Virus record (IMG/VR): IMGVR_UViG_3300036893_000016
Coordinates: 1 to 45,234 of that record
Source of the DNA: a virus
Strand: one strand, 5' to 3'
DNA: 45,234 bases
Part shown: positions 8,461 to 14,533 of the stretch, one piece after another
Layout of the letters: each line of letters begins with the position of its first letter
Position numbering within the stretch: the first letter of the stretch is position 1
Notes under the pieces: generated by a model
Database searches by the model: none
Told to the model about the DNA's origin: nothing
Seen by the model: the letters and a program-made list of their open reading frames with translations, nothing else
Position numbers and translations under genes: made by a program

Positions 8461-8895
8461 GTGGATTACCATTTAGTATTTGAAGTGTTAAGTGTCGTCG
8501 TGGTTCCCTTTACGGTTTGGTTATTTAATATACAAAAAGACCATGACAAGCAGATACAAGATTTAAAAGATGATTTATCAAAAAAAGCGTCTGATGCAAA
8601 GCTCGATCAGCTTAAGGAATCGCGCGATGAGGATATAAAGAATTTAAAACTATCTCTTTCTGATAAGGTCAGTTATACACGATTAGATGAATACAAAAAA
8701 TGGGCTAATGACAGCTATGTACATCTTGGCGAATACAACACAGCTAATTATTATAAAGATAAATCCATTGATGATAAATTTGTTTCAATGCTTGCGGTAA
8801 ACAACACGCAGTTTAAGAATTTGGAAGATAAAATAGACGACCTTAAAAAGTTCATAGACAACAAATTAATAATTTCGATTAATAAGGAGACTTAA
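8461..8895 (+). CDS. Membrane-anchored coiled-coil protein, possible inner spanin
   Basis: 144 residues if begun at GTG 8461, which follows GGGGGA at the right distance and one base after the previous stop. A longer frame to 8335 exists but overlaps the lipoprotein gene. One transmembrane segment (VFEVLSVVVVPFTVWLF, residues about 6-22) is followed by over 100 residues of charged heptad-like helix. N-terminal anchor plus coiled coil is the build of an inner-membrane spanin or a tail/holin accessory protein. The end carries the next promoter. Confidence 0.6.
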   Translation: MDYHLVFEVLSVVVVPFTVWLFNIQKDHDKQIQDLKDDLSKKASDAKLDQLKESRDEDIKNLKLSLSDKVSYTRLDEYKKWANDSYVHLGEYNTANYYKDKSIDDKFVSMLAVNNTQFKNLEDKIDDLKKFIDNKLIISINKET

Positions 8896-8966
8896 ACCCT
8901 GGTATAATTTACATGACACTTAGTTTAAGTTAAATTAAAATTGGGTAATTATGCCCAAACTTAAAC
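8890..8966 (+). promoter_or_regulatory. Extended -10 promoter with three ACTTAAAC sites
   Basis: TGGTATAAT at 8900-8908 is a perfect extended -10; no good -35 is visible. ACTTAAAC occurs at 8890-8897 and 8959-8966 and inverted (GTTTAAGT) at 8923-8930, so the sites bracket the -10 and can also pair to form a leader hairpin. An inner TTGGG/CCCAA stem lies at 8941-8958. AAGGAG and ATG 8980 follow. This probably drives the membrane/lysis genes from 8980. Confidence 0.6.
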
Positions 8967-8979
8967 AAGGAGAATAAAT

Positions 8980-9174
8980 ATGCACATATCAATCGTAAGT
9001 ATTTTCGTAATCTGCGTTATCGCAGGGCTTTGCTGGTACGTAAACGAAACATTAAATGCAGTGCCGGTATTAAAAAAGGTAGTAGCTGTGGTCATCGTGG
9101 TCGTTGCAGTTCTTTGTCTTTTACAATCAATGGGAGTGATGGGGGATTGGAACTCATCTGTTAGGGTAAACTAA
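8980..9174 (+). CDS. Two-helix small membrane protein, holin-like
   Basis: 64 residues with two transmembrane segments (about 3-18 and 31-50) joined by NETLNAVPVLKK. The layout resembles the small Thivi_2564-type membrane proteins and short phage holins. It is the first gene after the promoter at 8900 with a clean AAGGAG ribosome-binding site. Alone this does not prove lysis function; its neighbour at 9184 is the other holin candidate. Confidence 0.65.
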   Translation: MHISIVSIFVICVIAGLCWYVNETLNAVPVLKKVVAVVIVVVAVLCLLQSMGVMGDWNSSVRVN

Positions 9175-9183
9175 GGAGGAAGA

Positions 9184-9435
9184 ATGAATTTAACAATTAT
9201 CAAGGGCTTAGAAACATTCGGAATAGGGCTGGCTGTGGTCGTAGTCAGTTCAATCATCCAAGGTCTTAGCAATTATCATCCCACAGGCACGGAGGGTGCC
9301 TTGTGGGGAATTGGCGGAGTCGCCGTCATAGGGGCATTAAGAGGGCTTCTTAGCTGGCTTATCATTAAACAGCAAACGCCGCCAACAGCACCACCAACAT
9401 TAACACCATTACCAACCACGGAGGTAAAGTCATGA
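9184..9435 (+). CDS. Putative holin
   Basis: 83 residues, with two hydrophobic stretches (LETFGIGLAVVVVSSIIQGL, then WGIGGVAVIGALRGLLSWLII) and a Pro/Thr-rich polar tail. This is the general build of a class II holin. AGGAGGA lies just upstream. It overlaps the next gene by four bases (ATGA). No endolysin follows, so the lysis assignment rests only on topology. Confidence 0.55.
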   Translation: MNLTIIKGLETFGIGLAVVVVSSIIQGLSNYHPTGTEGALWGIGGVAVIGALRGLLSWLIIKQQTPPTAPPTLTPLPTTEVKS

Positions 9436-9785
9436 GCTTCTGGACAACAATCATACAGGACATCGAAGCATTACTCGCAAAAGTAAAAGCAGAGCTTGGC
9501 ACAGCATTATCATTGTTTATTGCTTTTATCAAAGAAGCTGTTACAGAAGAAGAAGCTGCTTTATGGCCTCAATTCCAAGCGTTAGCAATTCAAATATTCG
9601 GTGATGAAACAAAGATGGCTGGATTGAACTTAGACGCAAGAGTAGCAGTAGTTGTGGCGGATTTTATGGCTCAATTACCAGCAGATGTAGCTTTGGCTAA
9701 AAAGGCTTTGATTAACTCTTGGGCATGGGCTGTGGCTCATCAACAGGGTATTGTGGATGGCAACCAGGGAAATGTTAATGGGTAA
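9432..9785 (+). CDS. Hypothetical helical protein in the membrane-gene cluster
   Basis: 117 residues, mostly helical and mildly hydrophobic (ALSLFIAFIKEAV; RVAVVVADFMAQLP), ending in a Gln/Asn-rich tail. Translationally coupled to the holin-like gene (ATGA) and overlapping the next gene by 8 bases. No signal peptide and no family recognised. It could bind the membrane or form a small oligomer with its neighbours. Confidence 0.65.
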   Translation: MSFWTTIIQDIEALLAKVKAELGTALSLFIAFIKEAVTEEEAALWPQFQALAIQIFGDETKMAGLNLDARVAVVVADFMAQLPADVALAKKALINSWAWAVAHQQGIVDGNQGNVNG

Positions 9786-10020
9786 TCGCGGTCAGATGGC
9801 AATGTACGAATTTCTTGTTATCGCAGTTCTCATTGGAATTGCGGGATGGGCGACTTATTCGTATATCCATAAACCCACACAAAACAGTATCTACCAAGCA
9901 GATTCTAAGCCTGTTATTTATGAAGTAAGCCCAACGTGGTTTGGTTGTGCAAGTTTGGGGGCAATGAAAGCGAGAGAAAATGAACGAGTTATTAGCAATC
10001 AAGTTAATAGTGCTCGGTAG
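9778..10020 (+). CDS. Single-pass membrane protein
   Basis: 80 residues from ATG 9778, which overlaps the previous stop by 8 bases. One N-terminal membrane helix (YEFLVIAVLIGIAGWATYSY) is followed by a polar domain of about 45 residues with one Cys. N-in/C-out anchored, similar in build to Rz-like or holin-accessory proteins but with no recognisable signature. Confidence 0.6.
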   Translation: MGNRGQMAMYEFLVIAVLIGIAGWATYSYIHKPTQNSIYQADSKPVIYEVSPTWFGCASLGAMKARENERVISNQVNSAR

Positions 10021-10402
10021 CTGTGCTGCTTTAAAGTTATGTGGGGAACTGTTTTGGGTTGAAGGACAAAGATTTGTTATACCAGTAATTCTTGCAATTG
10101 GTATATGTATTGTTCTTCATTCTTGGGTGGGAGCCCTTGTCCTCCCTATGATTGCCCCACTCTGCATGGGCTATAAGGACTATGGTAAGTCAGATGGCTT
10201 TGACCGCGGAATGTGGTTATTCTTAATATGTCTAACGGCGGGTTTAGGGCTAACTATTTTACATCATCTCGCATGGTATTTCTATATTCCCTATTGCTTA
10301 GTTGGGGGAATTTGGGGAGCTACAACAAGAGGATTATGGAATGTCATTATTGCGCCTTTATCTGGGGCTTTGATTGGGAGTATGATTTTTTTACTTCATT
10401 AA
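9980..10402 (+). CDS. Multi-spanning membrane protein
   Basis: 140 residues, four or five hydrophobic segments (about 4-20, 32-48, 50-62, 80-97, 100-138) with short loops. Family unknown. It is the last rightward gene before the convergent early operon, and its final 56 bases overlap the end of the leftward gene at 10347-10568. No terminator is visible between the two operons, so their transcripts would collide here. Confidence 0.6.
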   Translation: MNELLAIKLIVLGSCAALKLCGELFWVEGQRFVIPVILAIGICIVLHSWVGALVLPMIAPLCMGYKDYGKSDGFDRGMWLFLICLTAGLGLTILHHLAWYFYIPYCLVGGIWGATTRGLWNVIIAPLSGALIGSMIFLLH

Positions 10403-10568
10403 CATAAACATCTTCATTCAGCAACTTATCAACTGCCGCACCTAACATATTTATTTGAGAGTGGTCAAGTGCCTCTGCGACTTGAAGGGATTTAATTTTA
10501 TTATCATCATTATCTAACCATATAAATATTAATAAAACCATCAATACTGTTGCTAAAACTATCTTCAT
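10347..10568 (-). CDS. Small single-pass membrane protein
   Basis: 73 residues with one N-terminal membrane helix (MKIVLATVLMVLLIFIWL) and a charged tail. It is the last gene of the leftward operon and starts 3 bases after the preceding stop at 10572. The C-terminal 19 codons overlap the convergent gene at 9980-10402. Function unknown. Confidence 0.6.
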   Translation of the reverse strand: MKIVLATVLMVLLIFIWLDNDDNKIKSLQVAEALDHSQINMLGAAVDKLLNEDVYVNEVKKSYSQSKPQIKAQ

Positions 10569-10571
10569 TTT

Positions 10572-10694
10572 TTATCCTCTCGTAATATCCCTAATTTTCT
10601 CATCAATCATTTGAATAGTACCTTCGTCTGCGATGTCTTTCTTAACACTGTTCCACCAAACAAGAAAGAGCTTCCACTTTGCGTTATTATTCAT
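10572..10694 (-). CDS. Hypothetical 40-residue protein
   Basis: Short gene beginning MNNNAKWKLFLVWWNS and ending KIRDITRG; amphipathic helix followed by a charged helix. GAGGAG lies about 9 bases before the ATG and the stop is three bases from the next start, so it fits tightly into the operon. Family unknown. Confidence 0.6.
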   Translation of the reverse strand: MNNNAKWKLFLVWWNSVKKDIADEGTIQMIDEKIRDITRG

Positions 10695-10710
10695 TTCACT
10701 GGCTCCTCAC

Positions 10711-10875
10711 TTATCTAATTTCATTTTTACCTAAATGTATTCCTACGTAACCAAGTAACTTAACTCTTCCAACGTGCTCTATCTCAACTGGCTCTTTATG
10801 TCCTTCAATAATTACCCCTACAATGTCTAAGGGGTCACATTTATTAAGCCATTCTATTAATTCGCATACTCTCAT
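10711..10875 (-). CDS. Hypothetical 54-residue protein
   Basis: Start ATG 10875 (MRVCELIEWLNKCDPLDIVG) is preceded by GGGGAG and overlaps the upstream stop as ATGA; an in-frame start 9 codons earlier is rejected for that reason. Residues 1-20 (ELIEWLNKCDPLDIV) followed by beta strands resemble many small phage proteins that begin ELIexLqkxdPdxxV. No function known. Confidence 0.65.
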   Translation of the reverse strand: MRVCELIEWLNKCDPLDIVGVIIEGHKEPVEIEHVGRVKLLGYVGIHLGKNEIR

Positions 10876-11018
10876 TTCACCGTCTCCCCTCCCATCCGCC
10901 ATTTGTCATATTCTTTTAATAATGAACAAGAACAAGTCCATGATTGATGAACGCTTAGTATCCAATTATCAAAAGTATACACACAATAAGGATGATGGAA
11001 GCCTAATAACTTAGTCAT
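10872..11018 (-). CDS. Hypothetical 48-residue protein
   Basis: MTKLLGFHHPYCVYTFDN at the start, with Cys at 12, 29 and 31 and aromatic residues throughout. It starts two bases after the preceding stop and ends ATGA-overlapped with the next gene. The tight junctions support it although it is short. No family recognised. Confidence 0.6.
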   Translation of the reverse strand: MTKLLGFHHPYCVYTFDNWILSVHQSWTCSCSLLKEYDKWRMGGETVK

Positions 11019-11495
11019 TTATTTCCCTCTTTTCTCTAGTTCTGAATACACTGCATTTGCTTCTGCTAACATCATTCTCGCCTCATCAATTAACGCGTGA
11101 TTACCAGTTTCTTCGTGGCATCCTTCAATTCTTCCAACTAAAGTTCTTATGTGCATGACCATTCTTTTAACCTGTTCAACACTCATCACAGGCTTGGGCG
11201 TTCCAATTTGGATTCTTTCAATAAACTTCGTTATCATTTGAGTAATTTCAAAATTACTCCATTTTTTATTTGGATCATAAGGATTTTTCTGTTGGAATAT
11301 CCAATCCCATTCTTGGTTTAGATTATATTCAATTAACCCCTCTTTGGGCGTTCCAGCGTTGGGTTCGCTTAAATATCCGCTATCTTTTAATATCTGCAAT
11401 ACGCTCATAGCGGGAAACCTATCTTGGAATTTAGGCATACCAAATTCTTCTAAGCAGGTGGTTATACGTTCTATTAACTTATTATCGTTAACCAT
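11019..11495 (-). CDS. Hypothetical helical phage protein
   Basis: 158 residues, three predicted helical regions: 1-42 (ITTCLEEFG, then VLQILKDSGYL), a Trp-rich middle (WDWIFQQKNPYDPNKKWSNFE), and 105-158 (VEQVKRMVMHIRTLVGRIEG, then ARMMLAEANAVYSELEK). The last part resembles small four-helix phage early proteins. It overlaps the gene at 11488 by 8 bases. Function not known. Confidence 0.7.
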   Translation of the reverse strand: MVNDNKLIERITTCLEEFGMPKFQDRFPAMSVLQILKDSGYLSEPNAGTPKEGLIEYNLNQEWDWIFQQKNPYDPNKKWSNFEITQMITKFIERIQIGTPKPVMSVEQVKRMVMHIRTLVGRIEGCHEETGNHALIDEARMMLAEANAVYSELEKRGK

Positions 11496-11688
11496 GAGTA
11501 TTCTCCGTTATAATCCCTCTTAATGTTTCTAATCCCTTCCATTCATCTGATGAGTATAAATTCATAATCTTTTCAATAAGCGTTTTTCTATCAGCGATAA
11601 TGAAGTCTGCTATTTCTTCAAAATTAGTTTCGCCATCAATAGTGCCTTGTGATTTCAGAGAATCAACCAACTCATCCCGTGCGTTCAT
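11488..11688 (-). CDS. Hypothetical 66-residue acidic protein
   Basis: Start ATG 11688 (MNARDELVDSLKSQG) follows AAGGAA with a 5-6-base gap; a longer form beginning MRKER has no ribosome-binding site. All helical and acidic, with ADFIIADRKTLIEKIMNLY in the centre. First gene downstream of the long B repeat at 11802. Function unknown. Confidence 0.6.
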   Translation of the reverse strand: MNARDELVDSLKSQGTIDGETNFEEIADFIIADRKTLIEKIMNLYSSDEWKGLETLRGIITENTHG

Positions 11689-11801
11689 AACATTCCTTTC
11701 CTTTCTCAATCAAGATGTTCGTTAGAGAATCCTACCTTCTTTCTTATTCTGATATTTCCAAATACCACATAAAATGCTTTCTCTATCATTTGGCTTAAAA
11801 T
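11689..11801 (-). other. Gap between repeat B1 and the gene at 11688
   Basis: About 110 bases without a convincing gene. A 33-codon frame could start at GTG 11807 (MAILSQMIEKAFYVV) and end at 11706, but its nearest ribosome-binding site, inside the repeat, is too far away. It may be the decayed remains of a cassette gene. Confidence 0.4.
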
Positions 11802-11863
11802 CGCCACATGACGCCGTTTATACTTGCTCTCCGTTCCTTTAATGTTGTGGGTGATGGGGTTAT
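11802..11863 (-). repeat. Intergenic repeat B1, long form
   Basis: 62 bases identical to 15699-15760. Read leftward it begins with the stop of the cytosine methyltransferase gene (TAA 11862-11860), then CCCCATCACCCACAACATTA, AAGGAACGGAGAG and TATAAACGGCGTC. The last piece resembles the start of repeat A, as if a B and an A element had fused after loss of the gene between them. Confidence 0.85.
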
Positions 11864-12719
11864 TTACCTTCAATTTCCATAATCCTCTTACCTATCCATT
11901 CAGCAACGTTTACCGTTACTGCATTACCAATGACAACCCCTCTGGGTGAGTCCAATTCATAGGAAGCCCCTGTAAGCGTTCCTTCTCCACTGGGATTAAC
12001 TTCCGCAATGTAATTACCCTGTCTTGGTCGTCTTTCAATACCCCGTTGTCCAGTCGTAACTGTATATGCGAGGTATCCCTGCAATCTTTTACCGCTTTCG
12101 GATGTTCTGACAGTAGAAGCGACAACCAACTCAGTTTGCGGGTCGTTCCGTTGACCACTTCTTGCATTAACACACGGGCTGACCGTCCGTCCCTCTGTGC
12201 CCTGCGGATTATCCCTATCACCGCTTTCTGGCTTAAATAATACTTTTGCGGAACCGATATTTCCAAGACTTCCGACAATAATAACTCTTTTACGTTGCTG
12301 GGGAACGCCGAAGTTTTTGGAGTCCAACACATCCCACGATACACAATACCCGAGCGCATCAAGTGAGGATACGACTTCCAAGAAATCTTCCCCATCGTTG
12401 ACAGAGAACAAACCTGGGACATTTTCTGCGACAAACCAACGAGGTCTGAATAGTTCAAGGATACGTCTGTATTGAGAGAACAGGCCACTTCTTTCGCCTT
12501 TATGACCTTTTCTTGAGCCAGCGATTGAATTGTCCTGACATGGCCATCCTCCACACAAAATGTCGATATGTCCGTATGTTTCGGGACTTTCGGCCAATGC
12601 CTCTGTAAAATGCTTAAAGCAAACGGCATCTTTTCTACTTGCCATATACACTCCATTCCGGCCTTCTCAAGACCTAAGTCCATACCACCACAACCACTAA
12701 AAAGACTGCCTAACTTCAA
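11860..12719 (-). pseudogene. Cytosine-C5 DNA methyltransferase, frameshifted
   Basis: All parts of a Dcm-type enzyme are present but in two alternating frames. From TTG 12719 (RBS AAAGGAG): motif I LGSLFSGCGGMDLGLEKAG. Near 12560-12580 the frame changes, and the other frame carries the catalytic motif IV GGWPCQDNSIAG, ENVPGL, and QQRKRVIIVG. Near 12000 the first frame returns with RKLIPVEKERLQGLP. Near 11945 the second frame resumes with GNAVTVNV. One frame alone (11860-12651) is open for 263 residues but lacks the SAM-binding motif I. The enzyme would methylate DNA against host restriction if whole. The neighbouring genes are intact, so this is probably a decayed gene; base errors in the assembly are the alternative. 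Confidence 0.8.
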
Positions 12720-12750
12720 ACATCTCCTTTTATTGTAAGAATATCGGATT

Positions 12751-12942
12751 TCATTTTCTGTCTGTAGCAATAACCATTTCGCCATTATCATAGACAATAG
12801 CGCATGGCCTCAATATATAGCCTTTAGGATTATACTCTTTATACTTATCCATAAACTCTTTCAAATCTGTTTCTCCATATGCCACATTCTGAAATGTACC
12901 TTCTGCATTTAAAATAGCTACTGCATTTACTGATTCAATCAT
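12751..12942 (-). CDS. Hypothetical 63-residue protein
   Basis: Beta/helix/beta pattern (VNAVAILNAEGTFQNVAYGE, then LKEFMDKYKEYNP, then YILRPCAIVYDNGEMVIA). Ribosome-binding site GGAG 6 bases before the ATG. It sits between repeat B2 and the methyltransferase remnant. Family unknown. Confidence 0.6.
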   Translation of the reverse strand: MIESVNAVAILNAEGTFQNVAYGETDLKEFMDKYKEYNPKGYILRPCAIVYDNGEMVIATDRK

Positions 12943-12965
12943 ATTGTCTCCATTTTATCGTTATT

Positions 12966-12988
12966 CCTGTTGTGGGTGATGGGGGTTA
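12966..12988 (-). repeat. Intergenic repeat B2, degenerate
   Basis: Carries the stop of the gene at 12986-13219 and the CCCCATCACCCACAACA core, but its ribosome-binding half has diverged to GGAATAACG. The downstream gene at 12942 uses a separate GGAG. Confidence 0.75.
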
Positions 12989-13219
12989 ATCAATTATATG
13001 TGGAAATATATAAATCCACTTTGATTTATCTGTCATTAAATTTAGAACCTGTATTCTCGGGTTATCATCAAAAGGCAGTCCGTGTTGTAAAATTTTATAC
13101 ATAGATTTTCCTTTGGTGAATGTCATCCCTATTGGAAGTTCCCTCTTAATTACATCATGCAATTCCCCAATCCCATCCTTAACATATCTGCGAGCTTGTG
13201 ATATACTTATGTTCTTCAT
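12986..13219 (-). CDS. Hypothetical 77-residue protein
   Basis: Begins MKNISISQARRYVKDGIGEL, which reads like a helix-turn-helix-like N-terminus, and continues with beta strands (IGMTFTKGKSMYKIL; NPRIQVLNLMTDKSKWIYIF). Flanked by repeat B3 upstream and B2 downstream. No function known; DNA binding is possible but unproven. Confidence 0.6.
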   Translation of the reverse strand: MKNISISQARRYVKDGIGELHDVIKRELPIGMTFTKGKSMYKILQHGLPFDDNPRIQVLNLMTDKSKWIYIFPHIID

Positions 13220-13231
13220 CCTCTCTCCATT

Positions 13232-13259
13232 CCTTTAACTGTTGTGGGTGATGGGGTTA
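13232..13259 (-). repeat. Intergenic repeat B3
   Basis: B-type core; supplies the TAA of the gene at 13257-13622 and AAAGGAATGGAGAG for the gene at 13219. One base differs from B1 (ACAGTTAAAGG rather than ACATTAAAGG). Confidence 0.85.
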
Positions 13260-13622
13260 AATACCAACATATATAGTTGGTGGTAATTCAAATTCACCGT
13301 CTTTCTTCTTCCACATATGCAAACAATGTGGGTGTTGATTAACGTACTTTGATGCTGGCGGGTGAATCTGTAAAACCGTTTCTTCTTTCCCCCAAAATAA
13401 ATCTTTTATAAAACACATTTCTTTCCAGTTTGGACAGCGGTTAGGCATAGATACTGAAACGTGTTCCCACTCTGGTTTTAGCCCTTGTCCATCTGTGGCT
13501 AATACTTTCAGTTCATAAGAATCATAAGGGACATAAAACGCCCCATAGGTATCGGTATCTTCACTACCGTAATCACCGTCCTTTATTCGACATTTATTTA
13601 GTATGCTGAAATTCCACTTCAT
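13257..13622 (-). CDS. DUF7694-like conserved phage protein
   Basis: 121 residues. The stretch VSVSMPNRCPNWKEMCFIKD, then LFWGKEETVLQIHPP, then YVNQHPHCLHMWKKKDGEF (residues about 55-113) matches from memory a conserved phage/bacterial domain in which the order MPNRxPxWxEMxxxKxLFWxxxExxxQxHPxxxxYVNxHPxCLHLW is nearly invariant (DUF7694). No biochemical role is known. Sits between repeats B4 and B3 as a single-gene cassette. Confidence 0.75.
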   Translation of the reverse strand: MKWNFSILNKCRIKDGDYGSEDTDTYGAFYVPYDSYELKVLATDGQGLKPEWEHVSVSMPNRCPNWKEMCFIKDLFWGKEETVLQIHPPASKYVNQHPHCLHMWKKKDGEFELPPTIYVGI

Positions 13623-13638
13623 TTTGACGCTCTCCGTT

Positions 13639-13667
13639 CCTTTAATGTTGTGGGTGATGGGGGGTTA
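13639..13667 (-). repeat. Intergenic repeat B4
   Basis: B-type core with two extra G in the run next to the stop. Gives the stop of the gene at 13665 and the AAAGGAACGGAGAG ribosome-binding region of the gene at 13622. Confidence 0.85.
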
Positions 13668-13835
13668 ATCCTTCCAAAATTCTTCGATAGCAACACTTGT
13701 CAATCCTTCCAATAACTCAGCCCCACTCGGGTCAACAATAACTTTAACGTGAGGATGACAATTATCATTTAACCACTTGACTAAAGGTTTCGCTGCTTCT
13801 TTCATATTACTTCTTTGCAATTCTGTTAGTATCAT
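13665..13835 (-). CDS. Hypothetical 56-residue phage protein
   Basis: Start ATG 13835 (MILTELQRSNMKEAA) is used because GGAGAG from the repeat lies 4-5 bases upstream. Helix, then LVKWLNDNCHPHVKVIVDPS and GAELLEG, a combination seen in many small phage early proteins of unknown function. Cassette between repeats A1 and B4. Confidence 0.65.
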   Translation of the reverse strand: MILTELQRSNMKEAAKPLVKWLNDNCHPHVKVIVDPSGAELLEGLTSVAIEEFWKD

Positions 13836-13848
13836 TTCTCTCTCCATT

Positions 13849-13868
13849 CCTTTAACAATGGCGTTTAA
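13849..13868 (-). repeat. Intergenic repeat A1
   Basis: A core CCTTTAACAATGGCGTTTAA as read on the + strand (one base from consensus). Gives the stop of the 53-residue gene at 13865 and AAAGGAATGGAGAG for the gene at 13835, so the A stop half is joined to the B-style ribosome-binding half. Confidence 0.85.
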
Positions 13869-14026
13869 GATTCTTTCTTGTATCCATTTTGGTCAGCCCA
13901 ATCATGCAAATCTTTTTCATCAAAAACATCGCCAGGGTATAAATTATTCTTAACATACTCAATCAATTCTTCCTCAGGAATTTCTACTACTACATTTTGA
14001 CATTCAAATGATACTTTTTGTTTCAT
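13865..14026 (-). CDS. Hypothetical 53-residue acidic protein
   Basis: Starts MKQKVSFECQNVVVEIPEEE and ends QNGYKKES. A short beta start is followed by ELIEYVKNNLYPGDVF and a final helix (EKDLHDWADQNG). The GGAGGG ribosome-binding site comes from repeat A2 and the stop from A1, exactly as in its neighbours, which supports it as a real gene. Possibly a small inhibitor-type acidic protein; no family known. Confidence 0.65.
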   Translation of the reverse strand: MKQKVSFECQNVVVEIPEEELIEYVKNNLYPGDVFDEKDLHDWADQNGYKKES

Positions 14027-14032
14027 ATCCCT

Positions 14033-14052
14033 CCTTTAACAATGCCGGTTAA
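14033..14052 (-). repeat. Intergenic repeat A2
   Basis: A core with GGTTAA in place of GTTTAA. Holds the stop of the gene at 14049 and the GGAGGGAT ribosome-binding site for ATG 14026. Confidence 0.85.
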
Positions 14053-14249
14053 CCTATCTTTGGCGAGCAGGTACAAGGTTCATCAGAAACATAACAAGGC
14101 TTTCCGTCTGTTCTATGAAAAGCTTTCTTCTGATTTTCCTCTTGAACAATGGCTTGAGATAATTGTGCGGCTAAATTTATTCCAACTCCTTTTTTAACCA
14201 AAATATCCATAAATTCTAACATTTTTGTTTTAGTTTCTTCTAGTGTCAT
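14049..14249 (-). CDS. Hypothetical 66-residue protein
   Basis: Start ATG 14249 (MTLEETKTKMLEFMDILVKK) lies just after the GGAGGGAA of repeat A3; a longer reading simply runs back through the repeat. Helical first two thirds, then a short Cys-containing tail (KPCYVSDEPCTC) that could bind zinc. Function unknown. Confidence 0.6.
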   Translation of the reverse strand: MTLEETKTKMLEFMDILVKKGVGINLAAQLSQAIVQEENQKKAFHRTDGKPCYVSDEPCTCSPKIG

Positions 14250-14256
14250 ATTCCCT

Positions 14257-14276
14257 CCTTTAACAATGCCGTTTAA
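14257..14276 (-). repeat. Intergenic repeat A3
   Basis: Consensus copy (+ strand CCTTTAACAATGCCGTTTAA). Supplies the stop of the gene at 14273 and the ribosome-binding site of the gene at 14249. Confidence 0.9.
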
Positions 14277-14440
14277 GGTATTAGTGGATAAAGTTCCGTC
14301 ATACATTTATCACACATCTTCATGTGCCCATCATGCTCTGGACAACAATTAACCTTGTAATAAATGTCAGCACCACATCTCTTGCAATTAGTGGCTATTA
14401 ATTTTTCTTCAAAGTTACCACCAAAACAATCTTTGCCCAT
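14273..14440 (-). CDS. Small zinc-ribbon-like protein
   Basis: 55 residues from ATG 14440 (MGKDCFGGNFEEKLI). CKRCGAD and CDKC form two CxxC pairs about 23 residues apart, with an extra Cys-Cys and several His between (NCCPEHDGHMKMC): a likely zinc ribbon. A TTG 15 bases upstream is inside the repeat and is rejected. Possible DNA/RNA-binding or adaptor protein. Confidence 0.65.
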   Translation of the reverse strand: MGKDCFGGNFEEKLIATNCKRCGADIYYKVNCCPEHDGHMKMCDKCMTELYPLIP

Positions 14441-14445
14441 GACGT

Positions 14446-14465
14446 CCTTTAACAATGCCGTTTAA
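14446..14465 (-). repeat. Intergenic repeat A4
   Basis: Consensus core, with AAAGGACGTC as the ribosome-binding half for ATG 14440. Upstream of it there is only a very short frame (see 14449-14505). Confidence 0.85.
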
Positions 14466-14505
14466 GTAAACAAGTATTCTTGTGATAGTCTTCTGGGTAT
14501 TTCAT
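14449..14505 (-). CDS. Possible 18-residue ORF
   Basis: MKYPEDYHKNTCLLKRHC behind a good TAGGAG site. Its frame runs past the usual repeat stop and ends three codons later within repeat A4. It may be a leader peptide, the truncated remains of a cassette gene, or nothing. Confidence 0.3.
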   Translation of the reverse strand: MKYPEDYHKNTCLLKRHC

Positions 14506-14533
14506 AACTCTCCTATATATTGGGCGTCAACGT

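Noticed and set aside
10823-11014. Rightward 63-codon frame
   Set aside because: It lies opposite two tightly coupled leftward genes and has no ribosome-binding site.
11706-11807. 33-residue GTG-started leftward gene (MAILSQMIEKAF...)
   Set aside because: The nearest ribosome-binding site is about 20 bases away; retained only as a note on the gap.
12046-12475. Rightward open frames opposite the cytosine methyltransferase
   Set aside because: They mirror the coding of the methyltransferase and lack start signals.
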